Of a stretch of 64,000 nt of DNA, positions 26,769 through 36,214 are shown in pieces. The stretch lies in assembly GCF_001988955.1 (NCBI RefSeq), contig NZ_CP014263.1, forward strand, positions 744,001 to 808,000, written 5' to 3'. The position numbers and the translations under genes are program-made. Below the pieces are notes generated by a model that saw only the letters and a list, made by a program, of their open reading frames with translations, searched no databases and was not told where the DNA came from. Numbering within the stretch: the stretch's first letter is position 1; each line of letters opens with the position of its first letter. The DNA comes from Spirosoma montaniterrae. Its GTDB lineage: Bacteria; Bacteroidota; Bacteroidia; Cytophagales; Spirosomataceae.

Positions 26769-27467
26769 TTATTTGCACAAACTTCGGTCTACATATTGTT
26801 TACGGCCACTTGCTGTAATGTAGTAACATCCGCCACGAGGCCCTCGGTAATATTGGCGCGAGTGCGTCCGGTTGCGCGTAGGATACGCTTCGACTTCTTC
26901 GGGTGCAGTTTGAGCGACTTTTATCTTTGGATACTTACGCAAGTAAGTTTCATCTGATTCATCGCCTGTAAGATTAAGATAACTTTTAGCTGCATAACCC
27001 TCAATGCTTTTGTATGTGGTCTTATAGTATACTTCATTATGTTCTTTGATAGGCAACAACGAATCTTTGGGTACCGTCACCAGCATCTTTGTCTGGCTAT
27101 TTGTAATTGGCTGAGATTGCAGTTCAAAGGGAAACTTAGCTATCCCAATTAACGGTTCGTGTTCGTACTCAGTAGCTTTAAAAGCTTCGTATGTCTTGTC
27201 AATTACCGAGTATGATACATAACCAAGCAGGTTTTTGTAAATGACTCGGTAAAAAGCATTTCGCTTACCAACCAATAACACTGTTGTACCTTTAGGTATC
27301 AGGTAGCCAGTAGAGAAGCTATAACCGGGCGTTGCACTTATATATAGCCCTGATTGGTCAAGTAATTGTGCTTTGACAGGAGTAGCAAAAACGTAAGAAG
27401 TTGACTGGGAAAAAGCGGTAAGTGCAGAAAGTAGGTAGAGGATAAATAGGCTGGTAACTGCTTTCAT
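26769..27467 (-). CDS. Secreted protein with SH3-like repeats and C-terminal GGCYY domain
   Basis: A 232-residue exported protein: signal peptide MKAVTSLFILYLLSALTAFS, then two SH3b-like stretches (GLYISATPGYSFSTGYLIPKG..VLLVGKRNAFYRVIYKNLLGYV and LVTVPKDSLLPIKEHNEVYYKTTYKSIEGYAA; quoted in parts). The last 25 residues, GPRGGCYYITASGRKQYVDR plus SLCK, are a small conserved module seen at the C-terminus of many Bacteroidota proteins and related to the 'PBCV basic adaptor' type. Cell-wall or ligand binding is plausible. The gene is alone, with low-complexity AT-rich sequence upstream. Confidence 0.75.
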   Translation of the reverse strand: MKAVTSLFILYLLSALTAFSQSTSYVFATPVKAQLLDQSGLYISATPGYSFSTGYLIPKGTTVLLVGKRNAFYRVIYKNLLGYVSYSVIDKTYEAFKATEYEHEPLIGIAKFPFELQSQPITNSQTKMLVTVPKDSLLPIKEHNEVYYKTTYKSIEGYAAKSYLNLTGDESDETYLRKYPKIKVAQTAPEEVEAYPTRNRTHSRQYYRGPRGGCYYITASGRKQYVDRSLCK

Positions 27468-27715
27468 TGAGAAATATAGGTTATCGTTGTAATATCGGCT
27501 CTATCCGGAAGTTATTGCTTAAAAATATAGAATGTTCAGTGTAGTGATGTCATTCATTACACAATTTAATGAACATTGTCGAGAGGAAAGAGATCATCTT
27601 TCATAAAACCGCCTTCTTTTTGAAAAACACTATTTTATTCAAAACCACTTTTTAATCTCACTACGAATAAACGAAGTGATACGAACCTTTCTTTCACAAC
27701 ACTACTAGCTCGTAA
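27468..27715. other. AT-rich intergenic stretch
   Basis: No gene, strong hairpin or recognisable operator seen. It should contain the leftward promoter of the SH3-like gene and the 3' trailer of the TamL-like gene. Confidence 0.4.
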
Positions 27716-30367
27716 TCAGAACGGATAGCCAATACCAAAATTGATAACCAATGGGTTTGGTCCTTTCGAGAGTCGGCGCAACGTAAACTGGGGCAATATA
27801 AACCGTTCGTCTACTAATTGTCCTTCGCCATTTGTATACCGACGGGCCGGGTCCCAAACCTTAACGCCCCCGTCGAGCCGGACGATGAAAAACGAAAAAT
27901 CGAGCCGCAGCCCAACGCCTGTGCCAACGGCAATCTGAGGAATAAACGCATCGAGCTGAAACTCACCTCGATTATTGCTGCCTCTACCCGGCAATCGCCA
28001 TACGTTGCCCGCATCGATGAAAAACGCACCGTCAACGTCGGCCAGGAGTTTGAAGAGCCGACCCCGCAACTCTGCCGAACCTTCGAGCAGAAAATCGCCG
28101 GGCTTTTCAAACGTATACAGAAATTGCCCAACCCGGTCGGGGCTGGGATTCAGGGATTCTTCGATTGTTGGGCGGGGCAGTTCGGAGCCGGGACCTAACC
28201 GGCGTGGCAACCACGCCCGGATGCTGTTGCTACCACCTGCGAAGAACAGTTTTTCGTAAGGAGCCGCCCCGCCCGGCCCGTAGCCAAACACCAACCCCGA
28301 ATTGACCCGGAAGGCCAGTGTTGTGCGGGGGCGCAGGGGAATATAGTGCCGGTAGTCTACGTTGAGCCGCAGGTATTTATAGTATTGTAGACCGGTGGTG
28401 TCGGTGGTGCGGAACAACCGCCGAAGCTGGTCATCCCGGAAGAAATTCAGCGTTGTGCCGCCCGACTCGGCCACAACCCGGAAGAAGTTGGCCCGGCGAT
28501 TCTGGCCCACGGTGTTTGTATTATAGGTGTACGAAAAACTGACGCCCGAGGCAAACGACCGCCGGAAGCTGAGGTAAAGCGTTCCGCCCCGTCGCTGGTC
28601 TTCGTCCAGTTCTCTCTGAAATGAAGCACTAATCTCCGAATTGAACCCCGTGCTTGCGTTGATTAAGTTAACGTCGGCAATCAAGACATTAAACTGTTTG
28701 GCGGGCGTCGTTTGCCAACTGTAACCAACGGTAGAACGCAACAGCGACCGGATGAAATCGGGCCGGTACGTATTCGTGTAGCCTAAGCTGATCTGCGTTC
28801 GGGGATTATACCGGTTAAACTGAAATCGGAAGCGACCCGGCAACAGAATTTGTGGGAAAATGAGTGACGTCGTTACGCCTAATTCCTGTGCCCGGTAAAC
28901 CTGATCAGTCCCTGCAAAACCTGTTTGTGCCTCAATACCGTAGCGCACGCTGGTTTCGAGGTTTTCTAATCCGCCGAACAAATTTCGGACTCGGAATGTC
29001 AAGTTCCCAAATGGGCCGGGGGTGTTATTCTGGCTTTGATAGAGTACAAACAAACCACCTTCAAATGTGTATTCGTACTTGTCTAACGGCGTGGCAGTAA
29101 TACGTGTCCGAAGTTGCCGGGCGGTAGTATCGGTGAAATCGACGTTCACGAATTTGAACTGATTGAGCAGAAACAATTGCCGCTGCGTATCGCGGTAGTT
29201 GGTCAGGCTGTAGGGGGCACCTGGCCTGATGCTAATCTTACTGTCTAAGAGCCGGGCCGAAATGTTGCGTCCGTTGAGCAGGTACGTAATGCCGTTGCGC
29301 TGAACCGTATCCAACGCCGTGCGGGCCAGCGGCTGAGTTTCGTCGGGAGTGATGCGTACTTCTACATCGCCAATTTGATAAATAGGGTGCGCCGACCTGC
29401 CGGGCGGGTTCAGAATCTGTATCAGTATATCGACGCGCCGATAGAGCGAATCGTCGGCCCCGCGCTGGTCTGTAATACGGCTGGTGGTGTCAACATCGGT
29501 AGCGCGGATGTACTGGCGCGAAAATGTGTAATATCCTTTATCGCGCAGTAGCGTTTCGAGTCGCACTTTTTCAGCCGAAAGCTGATCAAAACTAAACCGA
29601 TCACCCACTTTTAGTACCGATGTATTGAGCGATCCACGCACTAATGAATCGATAGCTGGGTCGGCAATCTGATAATTGACGGTTCTAAGGTGAAAAGCCG
29701 CCCGCTCGTTTACAAAATAATTAACCCGAATCTGCCGTCGTCGGAGCGTATCGAGCGTAAACGAAGCCGTAGCGTTGAAAAAGCCGTTGTTTTCAAGGTA
29801 GCTTTTCATTTTGGCGGCATTCACCTCGGCGTCGCGCCGGGCAAAATAGGTGGGCGGTTCGCCAAGATTGCGCATGAGCCAGTTGCCTTCTTCTGCTTTC
29901 AGGCGCAGCTTTTTCAGTTGGCGGCCATAGCGTCGGTTTAGTCGTTTAAGTGCATCGGGCGCGTAGGCTCCCGACTGATTCATCAGTAGCTGACTTTGCT
30001 GTTCAAATTCGTTAGTTTTGGCCTGTAATTCGCGTAATACGGCCTCGCGGTCGTAGCGTCGAAGGCCGAATTGATAAAACCAGAGCGGGGGCGTAATGGG
30101 CAGCCCGAGCACACGGCGGTTTGGTTTCTGCGGAATCAGACTTTCGAGCTGATCGTTGGGAATGACCCGGTTGCCGCGTATCGTCTGGGCTGTCAATAGA
30201 TACTCATTTCGCAGGTTCTTCGGTGCCACGCAACCCGATAAATACGCGAAAAGTGAAACGTGAAAAATGAAAAATAACGTTCGCAGACAGCGTAGCGCGA
30301 GGCTGTAACCGCGCTCATGCCAACCATTTCTTACGCTAAACTTTTCACGTTTCACTAAATTTTTCAT
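27716..30367 (-). CDS. BamA/TamA-family outer-membrane lipoprotein (TamL-like)
   Basis: An 883-residue Omp85-family protein. A lipobox (AYLSGC, residues about 41-46) makes it a lipoprotein, as in the TamL proteins of Bacteroidota. POTRA-like domains fill residues 50-420 (FHLRTVNYQIADPAIDSLV, YQIGDVEVRITPDE, GAPYSLTNYRDTQRQLFLLNQFKFVNVDF) and a 16-strand barrel follows, with the Omp85 motif GGSNSIRAWLPRRLGPG and a final FGIGYPF strand. It probably inserts or exports envelope proteins. The first 45 codons overlap a palindromic repeat, and the ATG shares CATG with the divergent TrmH gene, leaving no room for a promoter; the start is therefore uncertain. Confidence 0.87.
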   Translation of the reverse strand: MKNLVKREKFSVRNGWHERGYSLALRCLRTLFFIFHVSLFAYLSGCVAPKNLRNEYLLTAQTIRGNRVIPNDQLESLIPQKPNRRVLGLPITPPLWFYQFGLRRYDREAVLRELQAKTNEFEQQSQLLMNQSGAYAPDALKRLNRRYGRQLKKLRLKAEEGNWLMRNLGEPPTYFARRDAEVNAAKMKSYLENNGFFNATASFTLDTLRRRQIRVNYFVNERAAFHLRTVNYQIADPAIDSLVRGSLNTSVLKVGDRFSFDQLSAEKVRLETLLRDKGYYTFSRQYIRATDVDTTSRITDQRGADDSLYRRVDILIQILNPPGRSAHPIYQIGDVEVRITPDETQPLARTALDTVQRNGITYLLNGRNISARLLDSKISIRPGAPYSLTNYRDTQRQLFLLNQFKFVNVDFTDTTARQLRTRITATPLDKYEYTFEGGLFVLYQSQNNTPGPFGNLTFRVRNLFGGLENLETSVRYGIEAQTGFAGTDQVYRAQELGVTTSLIFPQILLPGRFRFQFNRYNPRTQISLGYTNTYRPDFIRSLLRSTVGYSWQTTPAKQFNVLIADVNLINASTGFNSEISASFQRELDEDQRRGGTLYLSFRRSFASGVSFSYTYNTNTVGQNRRANFFRVVAESGGTTLNFFRDDQLRRLFRTTDTTGLQYYKYLRLNVDYRHYIPLRPRTTLAFRVNSGLVFGYGPGGAAPYEKLFFAGGSNSIRAWLPRRLGPGSELPRPTIEESLNPSPDRVGQFLYTFEKPGDFLLEGSAELRGRLFKLLADVDGAFFIDAGNVWRLPGRGSNNRGEFQLDAFIPQIAVGTGVGLRLDFSFFIVRLDGGVKVWDPARRYTNGEGQLVDERFILPQFTLRRLSKGPNPLVINFGIGYPF
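30252..30356. repeat. Palindrome inside the 5' end of the TamL-like gene
   Basis: Arm AGTGAAACGTGAAAA (30252-30266) and its exact reverse complement (30342-30356). The 75-nt middle contains a second GC-rich repeat-like stretch (AGACAGCGTAGCGCGAGG). In the gene's frame one arm encodes part of the lipoprotein signal, FIFHVSLFAYLSGC. Confidence 0.75.
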
Positions 30368-31127
30368 GCTTTCAAAAAGTCGACAAACCTATATCCGGTC
30401 GCTGCATCAGAAGAAATATCGGCAGCAATACGGCGCGTTTTTAGTTGAAGGAACCAAGAGCGTTCAGGAGGTATTGCAATCCAGTTTTGAGATTGAAGCC
30501 CTGATTGCGACCGAAGCCTTCTACAAAGAAAACGTCTCGCTGACAGACCACCAACGAACGCCGGTTGAAATTGTATCGGTAGCTGATTTGCAGCGCATCG
30601 GTACGCTCGAAAGCAACAACGGTGCCCTCGCTGTGGTCAGAACGAAAGAGAACCGCCCATTAGTAGCTGACACGGGCGAAATTGTCCTGATTTTAGACGA
30701 CATCCGCGACCCCGGCAACTTAGGCACCATTCTGCGTATTGCCGATTGGTATGGTGTTCATAAAATTCTGTGTTCCGAGACCACCGCCGACGTGTATAAC
30801 CCCAAAGTGATTTCGGCCAGCAAAGGCTCGTTCACGCGCGTACAATGGTGGTACGGCGATATCATTTCATTATTGCAAAACAGTGCTGAGAATACGACAC
30901 AGCCTGTTTACGGTGCCTTTCTCGACGGTGCCGACGTGCATACGCTACCCTTTGGACCGGGCGGGTATTTAGTGATGGGCAATGAATCGAATGGCATTCG
31001 GCCCGACCTGGAACCATTCGTAACGCAGCGTGTCACGATACCCCGCTACGGCGACGCCGAATCGCTGAACGTGGGCATTGCTACGGCGGTTCTGCTCGAC
31101 AACTGGCGTCGGGTGAATGGACGTTAA
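30366..31127 (+). CDS. TrmH/SpoU-family RNA 2'-O-ribose methyltransferase
   Basis: A 253-residue SPOUT methyltransferase. The N-terminal substrate-binding domain shows KKYRQQYGAFLVEGTKSVQEVL; the knotted SAM-binding domain shows VLILDDIRDPGNLGTILRIADWYGV, GYLVMGNESNGIRPDL and IPRYGDAESLNVGIATAVLL, the three SpoU motifs in order. It methylates rRNA or tRNA; the exact position is not predictable. Its ATG overlaps the start of the divergent TamL-like gene (shared CATG). An Rpn gene converges 6 bp after its stop. Confidence 0.93.
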   Translation: MLSKSRQTYIRSLHQKKYRQQYGAFLVEGTKSVQEVLQSSFEIEALIATEAFYKENVSLTDHQRTPVEIVSVADLQRIGTLESNNGALAVVRTKENRPLVADTGEIVLILDDIRDPGNLGTILRIADWYGVHKILCSETTADVYNPKVISASKGSFTRVQWWYGDIISLLQNSAENTTQPVYGAFLDGADVHTLPFGPGGYLVMGNESNGIRPDLEPFVTQRVTIPRYGDAESLNVGIATAVLLDNWRRVNGR

Positions 31128-31132
31128 GCTAC

Positions 31133-32008
31133 TTATAGTTGGGCGATTTCGTCGGGCGAAAGCCCCGTAATGGTCGTGATTTGGTCGGTCGGCAAGCCAA
31201 GCTGTTTCATTTGCCGGGCTATTTGCTGTTTGGCCTGCAACTCACCTTCTGCCCGTCCTTCTTCCAGACCTATTTGCCGTCCTTCTTCACGGCCTTCCTC
31301 CAGCATGGTATCCATTGCATTTTTCAAATCGCGATAGTATTTTAAACTGTCCTGATAAGCCTGCTGCTCGTTTCGGTTAAAATTGGCTAAGGCCGCTACG
31401 GAGAATAACTTTTCAAAAATTCGCTCCTGAAACCGTACCGGAATTCGGTCGAGTCGGCCCAGGTTTTTAATAACATACATCCATTTATCAAAACGCGTAA
31501 TCAGTTCATCTTCAGTTTTCTTGAACTTGGGCATTTCAAGGTAAATGAACCGCAGCTTATCGTTGAAAACCTCCCCAGTCGCTACTTCTATCAGGCGCAC
31601 GTCGTGTAAAAACTGGTCGGGAGCGGTTTCATCGAACTGAAAATCCATCACCGAAATCGTGTACACGGGTTTCAGCCTATAATCCCAGTCGCCCGATTGC
31701 GCCTGCTCCTGAACGGCAAATGTGGCGTAGTATAAACTCCTGTCTTTGAAGAATTTTTGCTTCGCTTTTTGCAGTTCTACGATAAATTTTTCGCCCCGGT
31801 CGTTCTGGCAATATAAATCAAAAATTGCTTTGCGGTCGGCTTCGGTTGTGCCCAACTGCTCGTTTTTGAGATAGGTTAGCTGCGTAATGGTTCCCTGCTC
31901 GGGTAAAAGCTGATTCAAAAAATCAATCAACAGATCTTTATTGGCTTCTTCTCCAAAGAGTTTCTTGAAACCAAAATCGGTGAAGGGGTTGATGTATTTA
32001 TCGGGCAT
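31133..32008 (-). CDS. Rpn-family PD-(D/E)XK nuclease / putative transposase (copy 2)
   Basis: A 291-residue PDDEXK_2 protein, typical from its first residues (MPDKYINPFTDFGFKKLFGE). The nuclease core is EADRKAIFDLYCQNDRGEKFIVELQKAK (catalytic Asp and Glu-x-Gln), followed by FFKDRSLYYATFAVQEQ. The tail has charged repeats (EEGREEGRQIGLEEGRAEGE) and ends with the family's short module LGLPTDQITTITGLSPDEI. It belongs to a different subgroup from the copy at 17769 and lacks the groL repeat. It is tightly packed between trmH-like and yhhQ genes without flanking repeats. Confidence 0.92.
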   Translation of the reverse strand: MPDKYINPFTDFGFKKLFGEEANKDLLIDFLNQLLPEQGTITQLTYLKNEQLGTTEADRKAIFDLYCQNDRGEKFIVELQKAKQKFFKDRSLYYATFAVQEQAQSGDWDYRLKPVYTISVMDFQFDETAPDQFLHDVRLIEVATGEVFNDKLRFIYLEMPKFKKTEDELITRFDKWMYVIKNLGRLDRIPVRFQERIFEKLFSVAALANFNRNEQQAYQDSLKYYRDLKNAMDTMLEEGREEGRQIGLEEGRAEGELQAKQQIARQMKQLGLPTDQITTITGLSPDEIAQL

Positions 32009-32063
32009 GACCGTAGCGCATTGTCAATATAACGTAAAGCTACGAAGCTTCTGACGGCAATCG

Positions 32064-32855
32064 TCACATAAACGAACTCATGGCCGACTCGTTGGCTAAT
32101 TCTTCAGCGTGCTCTTTGCCCAAATAGCGGTCAATGAGTGCATGAGCAATGTATAGCACCGGTGTAAGCAATATGGCCGTGGTAGCTTTGTAGAGATAAT
32201 TGATGATACCTACCGCAATTACCTGCGCCAGCGACCAGTTGCCGAATACATAGAACGCAATACCCAGCACCACAAACGAATCGACCAACTGCGACACCAG
32301 CGTAGAGCCGGTGGCCCGCAGCCAGATTTTTCGGCTTCCCGTAATTCGGCGCAGGTATTGAAAAACGGATGCATCCAGAATTTGCCCGATTAGAAAAGCC
32401 GTGAGCGAACCGATGATAATGCCAAGCCCCTGCCGAAAAATCAGTTGAAAGGCATTGTTGATATTGATAGGATTACCCATCCCGTCTTTAGCGTTCACGT
32501 CGAGCCAGAACTGGGCAGGGGGCAGCGTGGTTACGGCGTAGATAATCAGGAAGCTATACGCCACAAATCCAGCGGTTAGAAACGAAATTCGCCGAACGCC
32601 CGCCTTGCCAAAATATTCGTTGATAATGTCGGACGTGACGAACACAAACGGCCAGATAACGGCCCCCGCCGTAAGGTTAAAATCTAATACAAAATCGCCG
32701 AAGAGATGAATCTGAGCCGGAGGAACACCCAGCAGGGTCTCACCCGAGAAGATTTTAACGCCGATAATTTCGGCAATCAGCGCGTTGGTCAGAAACACCG
32801 CACTCAGGAAAATGTACAGGTTTGTACGCTTGTTCGTGAACGAGTAGGAAGGCAT
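32064..32855 (-). CDS. yhhQ: Queuosine precursor transporter (YhhQ family)
   Basis: A 263-residue VUT/YhhQ-family inner-membrane protein for uptake of 7-deazaguanine queuosine precursors. About seven membrane segments are present. Diagnostic motifs: LTNALIAEIIGVKIF, FVTSDIINEYFGKAGVRRISFLTAG and the C-terminal RATGSTLVSQLVDSFVVLGIAF. It follows the polytopic membrane protein gene by 8 bp and may share its transcript. No PreQ1 riboswitch is visible in the short space upstream. Confidence 0.93.
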   Translation of the reverse strand: MPSYSFTNKRTNLYIFLSAVFLTNALIAEIIGVKIFSGETLLGVPPAQIHLFGDFVLDFNLTAGAVIWPFVFVTSDIINEYFGKAGVRRISFLTAGFVAYSFLIIYAVTTLPPAQFWLDVNAKDGMGNPININNAFQLIFRQGLGIIIGSLTAFLIGQILDASVFQYLRRITGSRKIWLRATGSTLVSQLVDSFVVLGIAFYVFGNWSLAQVIAVGIINYLYKATTAILLTPVLYIAHALIDRYLGKEHAEELANESAMSSFM

Positions 32856-32863
32856 GGTGGAAT

Positions 32864-34294
32864 TTACGATTTATAAAAATATAGATTACTTCCGTTTGTA
32901 TACCCCTCCGTTTCGGTTTTTTCGTAGCGGAGGGCCAGTGCCGGGGCACGCTGGAAAAGTTTTTCAACGACATTTTCGCGGTCGATGATATAATCGGGTG
33001 GGTCTTGCCGGAAATGATCGAAGACGTTGATAACCGCTTCGTAATTGTCTAAGTTTTTCAGGTCATACTTCGCCAGATCCCAGTTCAGGTAGGGGGTAGC
33101 TGGCCTGTTGTCGCGGTAGGCACTCAGGTCTTCACCAATAATCAGAATTTTTTGACCTGTCAAACGGGCTGTAAGCGACGATGACTGCACCCGTAACTGG
33201 CTCAGCCGCCCCAGTTCGGCACCCGGAATCAGGCCAAGCACACCCTGATAAAACAGCAATAACATCAGCGAAAACGCCATGATGAAACCCAGTTCGGCCA
33301 GCCACGCTTTGCGCATGTGATCGAAGTAAAACACGGCGAAGTAGGCCATTGGCGGAACAAAACCCAGAAACGACATTGGGGCCAGAAACGGCATCAGCAC
33401 AATGGTAAGCACGGCAACGATAAACCAGATTACCATGATCTGCTGTACCCGTTGCTGCATGTTTACGTAGCGGCTCGTGGTATTAAACAGACTCAGAAAA
33501 CCCAGCACACCTAAGCCCAGCGGAATCAGCAACGAAGCTGCCAGCGACTGAAAATCGGACAACGAATACTGCCGCACCCGAAACACCGACGACAGCAGGT
33601 TGCGGTTGAGGTCGTCTAAGCTGTTGTTGAGGTAGTAATACAGAAGCATGGCGGCTATCGGGAATAGAAAGCCGAATACCGACAGCGAGTGTTGCCGGAA
33701 TGTGGCCCCCGTAAAAAACAGTAACGACAGCGTGGCCCAGAGAATAAACAGTGCCGAGGGCAGGTAAAATAAAGAGGCTATACCGATGTAGAACCCCACT
33801 TCAAACACTTCGTCGGTGGCTCCGCGCCGGTCCATTTGCTTCACTAAAGTGCCAAAGGCCAACAATAAAAAACTTGTTGACATCAATACGGGCGACAGCG
33901 TCAGGCAGTCATACGACAAATGCATAAACAACATGTACATCAAACCGGGCCAGAACGAACGGTCGGCATACAAATCGCGGTTATTGGCAACGTAGTTGAA
34001 GTAGATAATCTGAAAAATTGTCACGACCGTAGCGGCTGCGTGCAGAGCCGCCTGCGACCGCCCGAAGAGTGCGTTCAACCCCCAATAAACCATAGCCGAA
34101 AGCGGGCTAAGGCTGTCCCAGATGTCGCGGTAAAGCAAATCGCCCTGACTCATTTGCTCGCCAACCAGCATCCAGTTGAGTTCGGGCATCAGCAGTGGTA
34201 GCGGATTCAGCAGCAACGGCAACCGGATAAGCAGCAATAATCCCAGCAGACTGGCGTATTGGTAGGGAAAGTATGATCGGAAGAAACTAAGCAC
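32864..34294 (-). CDS. Polytopic membrane protein (possibly DUF6427-like)
   Basis: A 476-residue inner-membrane protein with about ten to twelve helices. The N-terminal part (LLIRLPLLLNPLPLLMPELNW, VGEQMSQGDLLYRDIWDSLSPLSAMVYW) resembles membrane glycosyltransferase-like or DUF6427 proteins of Bacteroidota; the last 110 residues are soluble (ILIIGEDLSAYRDNRPATPYLNWDLAKYDL). A catalytic role at the lipid-carrier interface is possible but not shown. It lies upstream of yhhQ. Palindrome-like direct repeats CAGTTATCAGTCAACAGT follow its 5' end at about 34310. Confidence 0.7.
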   Translation of the reverse strand: MLSFFRSYFPYQYASLLGLLLLIRLPLLLNPLPLLMPELNWMLVGEQMSQGDLLYRDIWDSLSPLSAMVYWGLNALFGRSQAALHAAATVVTIFQIIYFNYVANNRDLYADRSFWPGLMYMLFMHLSYDCLTLSPVLMSTSFLLLAFGTLVKQMDRRGATDEVFEVGFYIGIASLFYLPSALFILWATLSLLFFTGATFRQHSLSVFGFLFPIAAMLLYYYLNNSLDDLNRNLLSSVFRVRQYSLSDFQSLAASLLIPLGLGVLGFLSLFNTTSRYVNMQQRVQQIMVIWFIVAVLTIVLMPFLAPMSFLGFVPPMAYFAVFYFDHMRKAWLAELGFIMAFSLMLLLFYQGVLGLIPGAELGRLSQLRVQSSSLTARLTGQKILIIGEDLSAYRDNRPATPYLNWDLAKYDLKNLDNYEAVINVFDHFRQDPPDYIIDRENVVEKLFQRAPALALRYEKTETEGYTNGSNLYFYKS

Positions 34295-34469
34295 GCGTCA
34301 GTTATCAGTCAACAGTCAGTTATCAGTCAAATTTACAGTCAATTTCGGCAGAACGAAAAAAGCTGTGGATATTTGCAACCACGGCGTCAACCAATTCGGC
34401 GGTTGATTGTAACAACAAAGTCAGCCACCCCGTGTTGTTACGGTACGGCCTGACTCAATCCCAACAGCA

Positions 34470-34859
34470 ATGGAATCGAAACGACAGCAGAAAGTAGGAC
34501 GGCAGTTGCAGAAAGATTTAAGTGAGATTTTTCAGCGCGAAGTGCCGCATCTATTCAACGGACCCGCCAATCCGGGCGCGTTTATCACTGTCACCAGTGT
34601 GCGCATCTCGCCCGATTTGAGCGTAGCCCGCATCTACCTCAGCTTTCTGGCGACCAAGAACAAGGAAATGCTGCTCGATGAGATTCGTGAGAAAAGCAAA
34701 ACCATCCGGCAACACCTCGCCGAACGCGTTCGGCATCAACTCCGCATCGTACCCGAACTGAATTTCTTCCTCGACGATACTGCCGAATACGCCGATAAGA
34801 TGGACAAACTTTTCGCCGGACTCGACATCCCGCCCGCACCTGAAGAAGATGACGAATGA
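34470..34859 (+). CDS. rbfA: 30S ribosome-binding factor RbfA
   Basis: A 129-residue KH-like ribosome maturation factor. Features: N-terminal RQQKVGRQLQKDLSEIFQRE, the strand FITVTSVRISPDLSVARIYLSF, the helix RQHLAERVRHQL and the closing RIVPELNFFLDDTAEYADKM. It binds the immature 30S subunit near the 5' end of 16S rRNA. It probably forms an operon with the LolE-type permease downstream, from which it is separated by a 130-bp repeat tract. Confidence 0.95.
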   Translation: MESKRQQKVGRQLQKDLSEIFQREVPHLFNGPANPGAFITVTSVRISPDLSVARIYLSFLATKNKEMLLDEIREKSKTIRQHLAERVRHQLRIVPELNFFLDDTAEYADKMDKLFAGLDIPPAPEEDDE

Positions 34860-34863
34860 TTAA

Positions 34864-34986
34864 ATGACTGACTGATTGACTGGTTGAATGATTGAATGTA
34901 AGCTCGCCCCTCATTCAATCATTCAGTCATTCATTCATTCAGTCAGTCATTCAGTCATTCAGTCAGTCAGTCATTCAGTCATTTTC
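34864..34986. repeat. ATTCAGTC repeat tract with inverted halves
   Basis: Units TGACTGACTGATTGACTGG (from about 34865) are followed by their complements, many ATTCAGTC/ATTCAATC units, up to 34986. The two halves can fold into a long imperfect hairpin. It fills the rbfA-lolE gap and keeps an open reading frame upstream of the LolE start. Confidence 0.8.
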
Positions 34987-34987
34987 T

Positions 34988-36205
34988 ATGAACCTCCCCA
35001 CCTGGATTGCCCGACGGTATTTTTTCTCGCGTAAAAAACGCAGTTTTATTAGCTGGCTGTCGATTTTTTCGATGCTGGGCGTGGGCGTCGGTACAATGGC
35101 CCTGATTGTAGTGTTGTCGGTGTTTAACGGCATGGAAGAGCTGAACCGGCAAATTTTCAAGTCGTTCGAGGCCGACATGACCGTGTCGCCGGTTGAAGGC
35201 AAGCGGTTTTTAGCCTCATCGGCATTGCTGACCAAACTGCGGCAGGTGCCCGGCGTGGCATTAGTAACGCCTGTCGCCCAGGACAACGCTCTGGCTCGCT
35301 ATGCCGACCGGCAAACGGTGGTGCGCGTAAAGGGCGTCGATGATAACTATGTGCAACGCGCTCAAATGGACTCGGCAATGATTGACGGGCGGCTGCTGTT
35401 GCGCGAAAACGGCATCAATTACGCCGTCGTGGCCGATGGCGTTCGCAGCGACCTGAGCATTTCGCCGGTCGATATTCTGACACCTCTCGAAGTGCTGTAT
35501 CCGCAAAGCGGGCAGGCATTCAGCGTACTGAATCCCGACGCCTTCAATCGCGAAGCCATGACGGTAGCGGGGGTATTTTTTATCGAAGCCACTAATTACG
35601 GCAACCTTGTGCTGGTGCCGTTACGTGTGGCCCGCACGCTGTTCAGCTACCAGCCCGATGAAGTAACGGGTCTTGAAATTCAGCTTCGGCCCGGCACCGA
35701 CGAAGCAGCCGCCAAACAGGCGTTGCAGGCCGTAGTGAATACGACGCTAACCGTGCAAAGCCGCGACGATCTCAACCAGAATCTGTATCGTACCATCCGC
35801 ATCGAAAAACTGGTTGTAGCCCTCACGCTGGCGTTTATTATCCTGATTGCGTCGATCAACATATTCTTTTCCCTCTCGATGCTGGTTGTCGAAAAGCGCG
35901 ACGACATCAAAATTCTGTTCGCGATGGGAGCCACCACTGGGCTGGTACGCCGGATTTTCCTGACCGAAGGAGCTATTATTGCCCTGACGGGTGCCATTAC
36001 GGGCTTGGTGCTGGGCATTAGCATTTGCCTGATACAGCAGAGCTACGGCCTTATTACGATGGGTACGACCAGTTCGATTGTTGACGCCTATCCTGTCAGG
36101 CTTGAACTGACCGACGTTGTTATGACAGCCATACTGGTAATTCTCGTTACCATTCTGACCTCCTGGTTTCCGGCACAGCGGGCAGCCGAATCAGTGAACA
36201 GATAA
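34988..36205 (+). CDS. LolE/FtsX-type ABC transporter permease
   Basis: A 405-residue MacB/FtsX-like permease, related to LolC/LolE that release lipoproteins from the inner membrane. Four membrane segments: FISWLSIFSMLGVGVGTMALIVVLSVF near the N-terminus (quoted in part), then about residues 270-300, 325-355 and 375-395 (ITGLVLGISICLI, VVMTAILVILVTILT). Between them is a periplasmic MacB domain (FEADMTVSPVEG). The ORF opens 32 codons earlier (34892), but that extension (SFSHSFIQSVIQSFSQS) is translated repeat, so 34988 is taken as the start. The ATPase partner is not in the window. Confidence 0.88.
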   Translation: MNLPTWIARRYFFSRKKRSFISWLSIFSMLGVGVGTMALIVVLSVFNGMEELNRQIFKSFEADMTVSPVEGKRFLASSALLTKLRQVPGVALVTPVAQDNALARYADRQTVVRVKGVDDNYVQRAQMDSAMIDGRLLLRENGINYAVVADGVRSDLSISPVDILTPLEVLYPQSGQAFSVLNPDAFNREAMTVAGVFFIEATNYGNLVLVPLRVARTLFSYQPDEVTGLEIQLRPGTDEAAAKQALQAVVNTTLTVQSRDDLNQNLYRTIRIEKLVVALTLAFIILIASINIFFSLSMLVVEKRDDIKILFAMGATTGLVRRIFLTEGAIIALTGAITGLVLGISICLIQQSYGLITMGTTSSIVDAYPVRLELTDVVMTAILVILVTILTSWFPAQRAAESVNR

Positions 36206-36214
36206 CAGTGGAGA

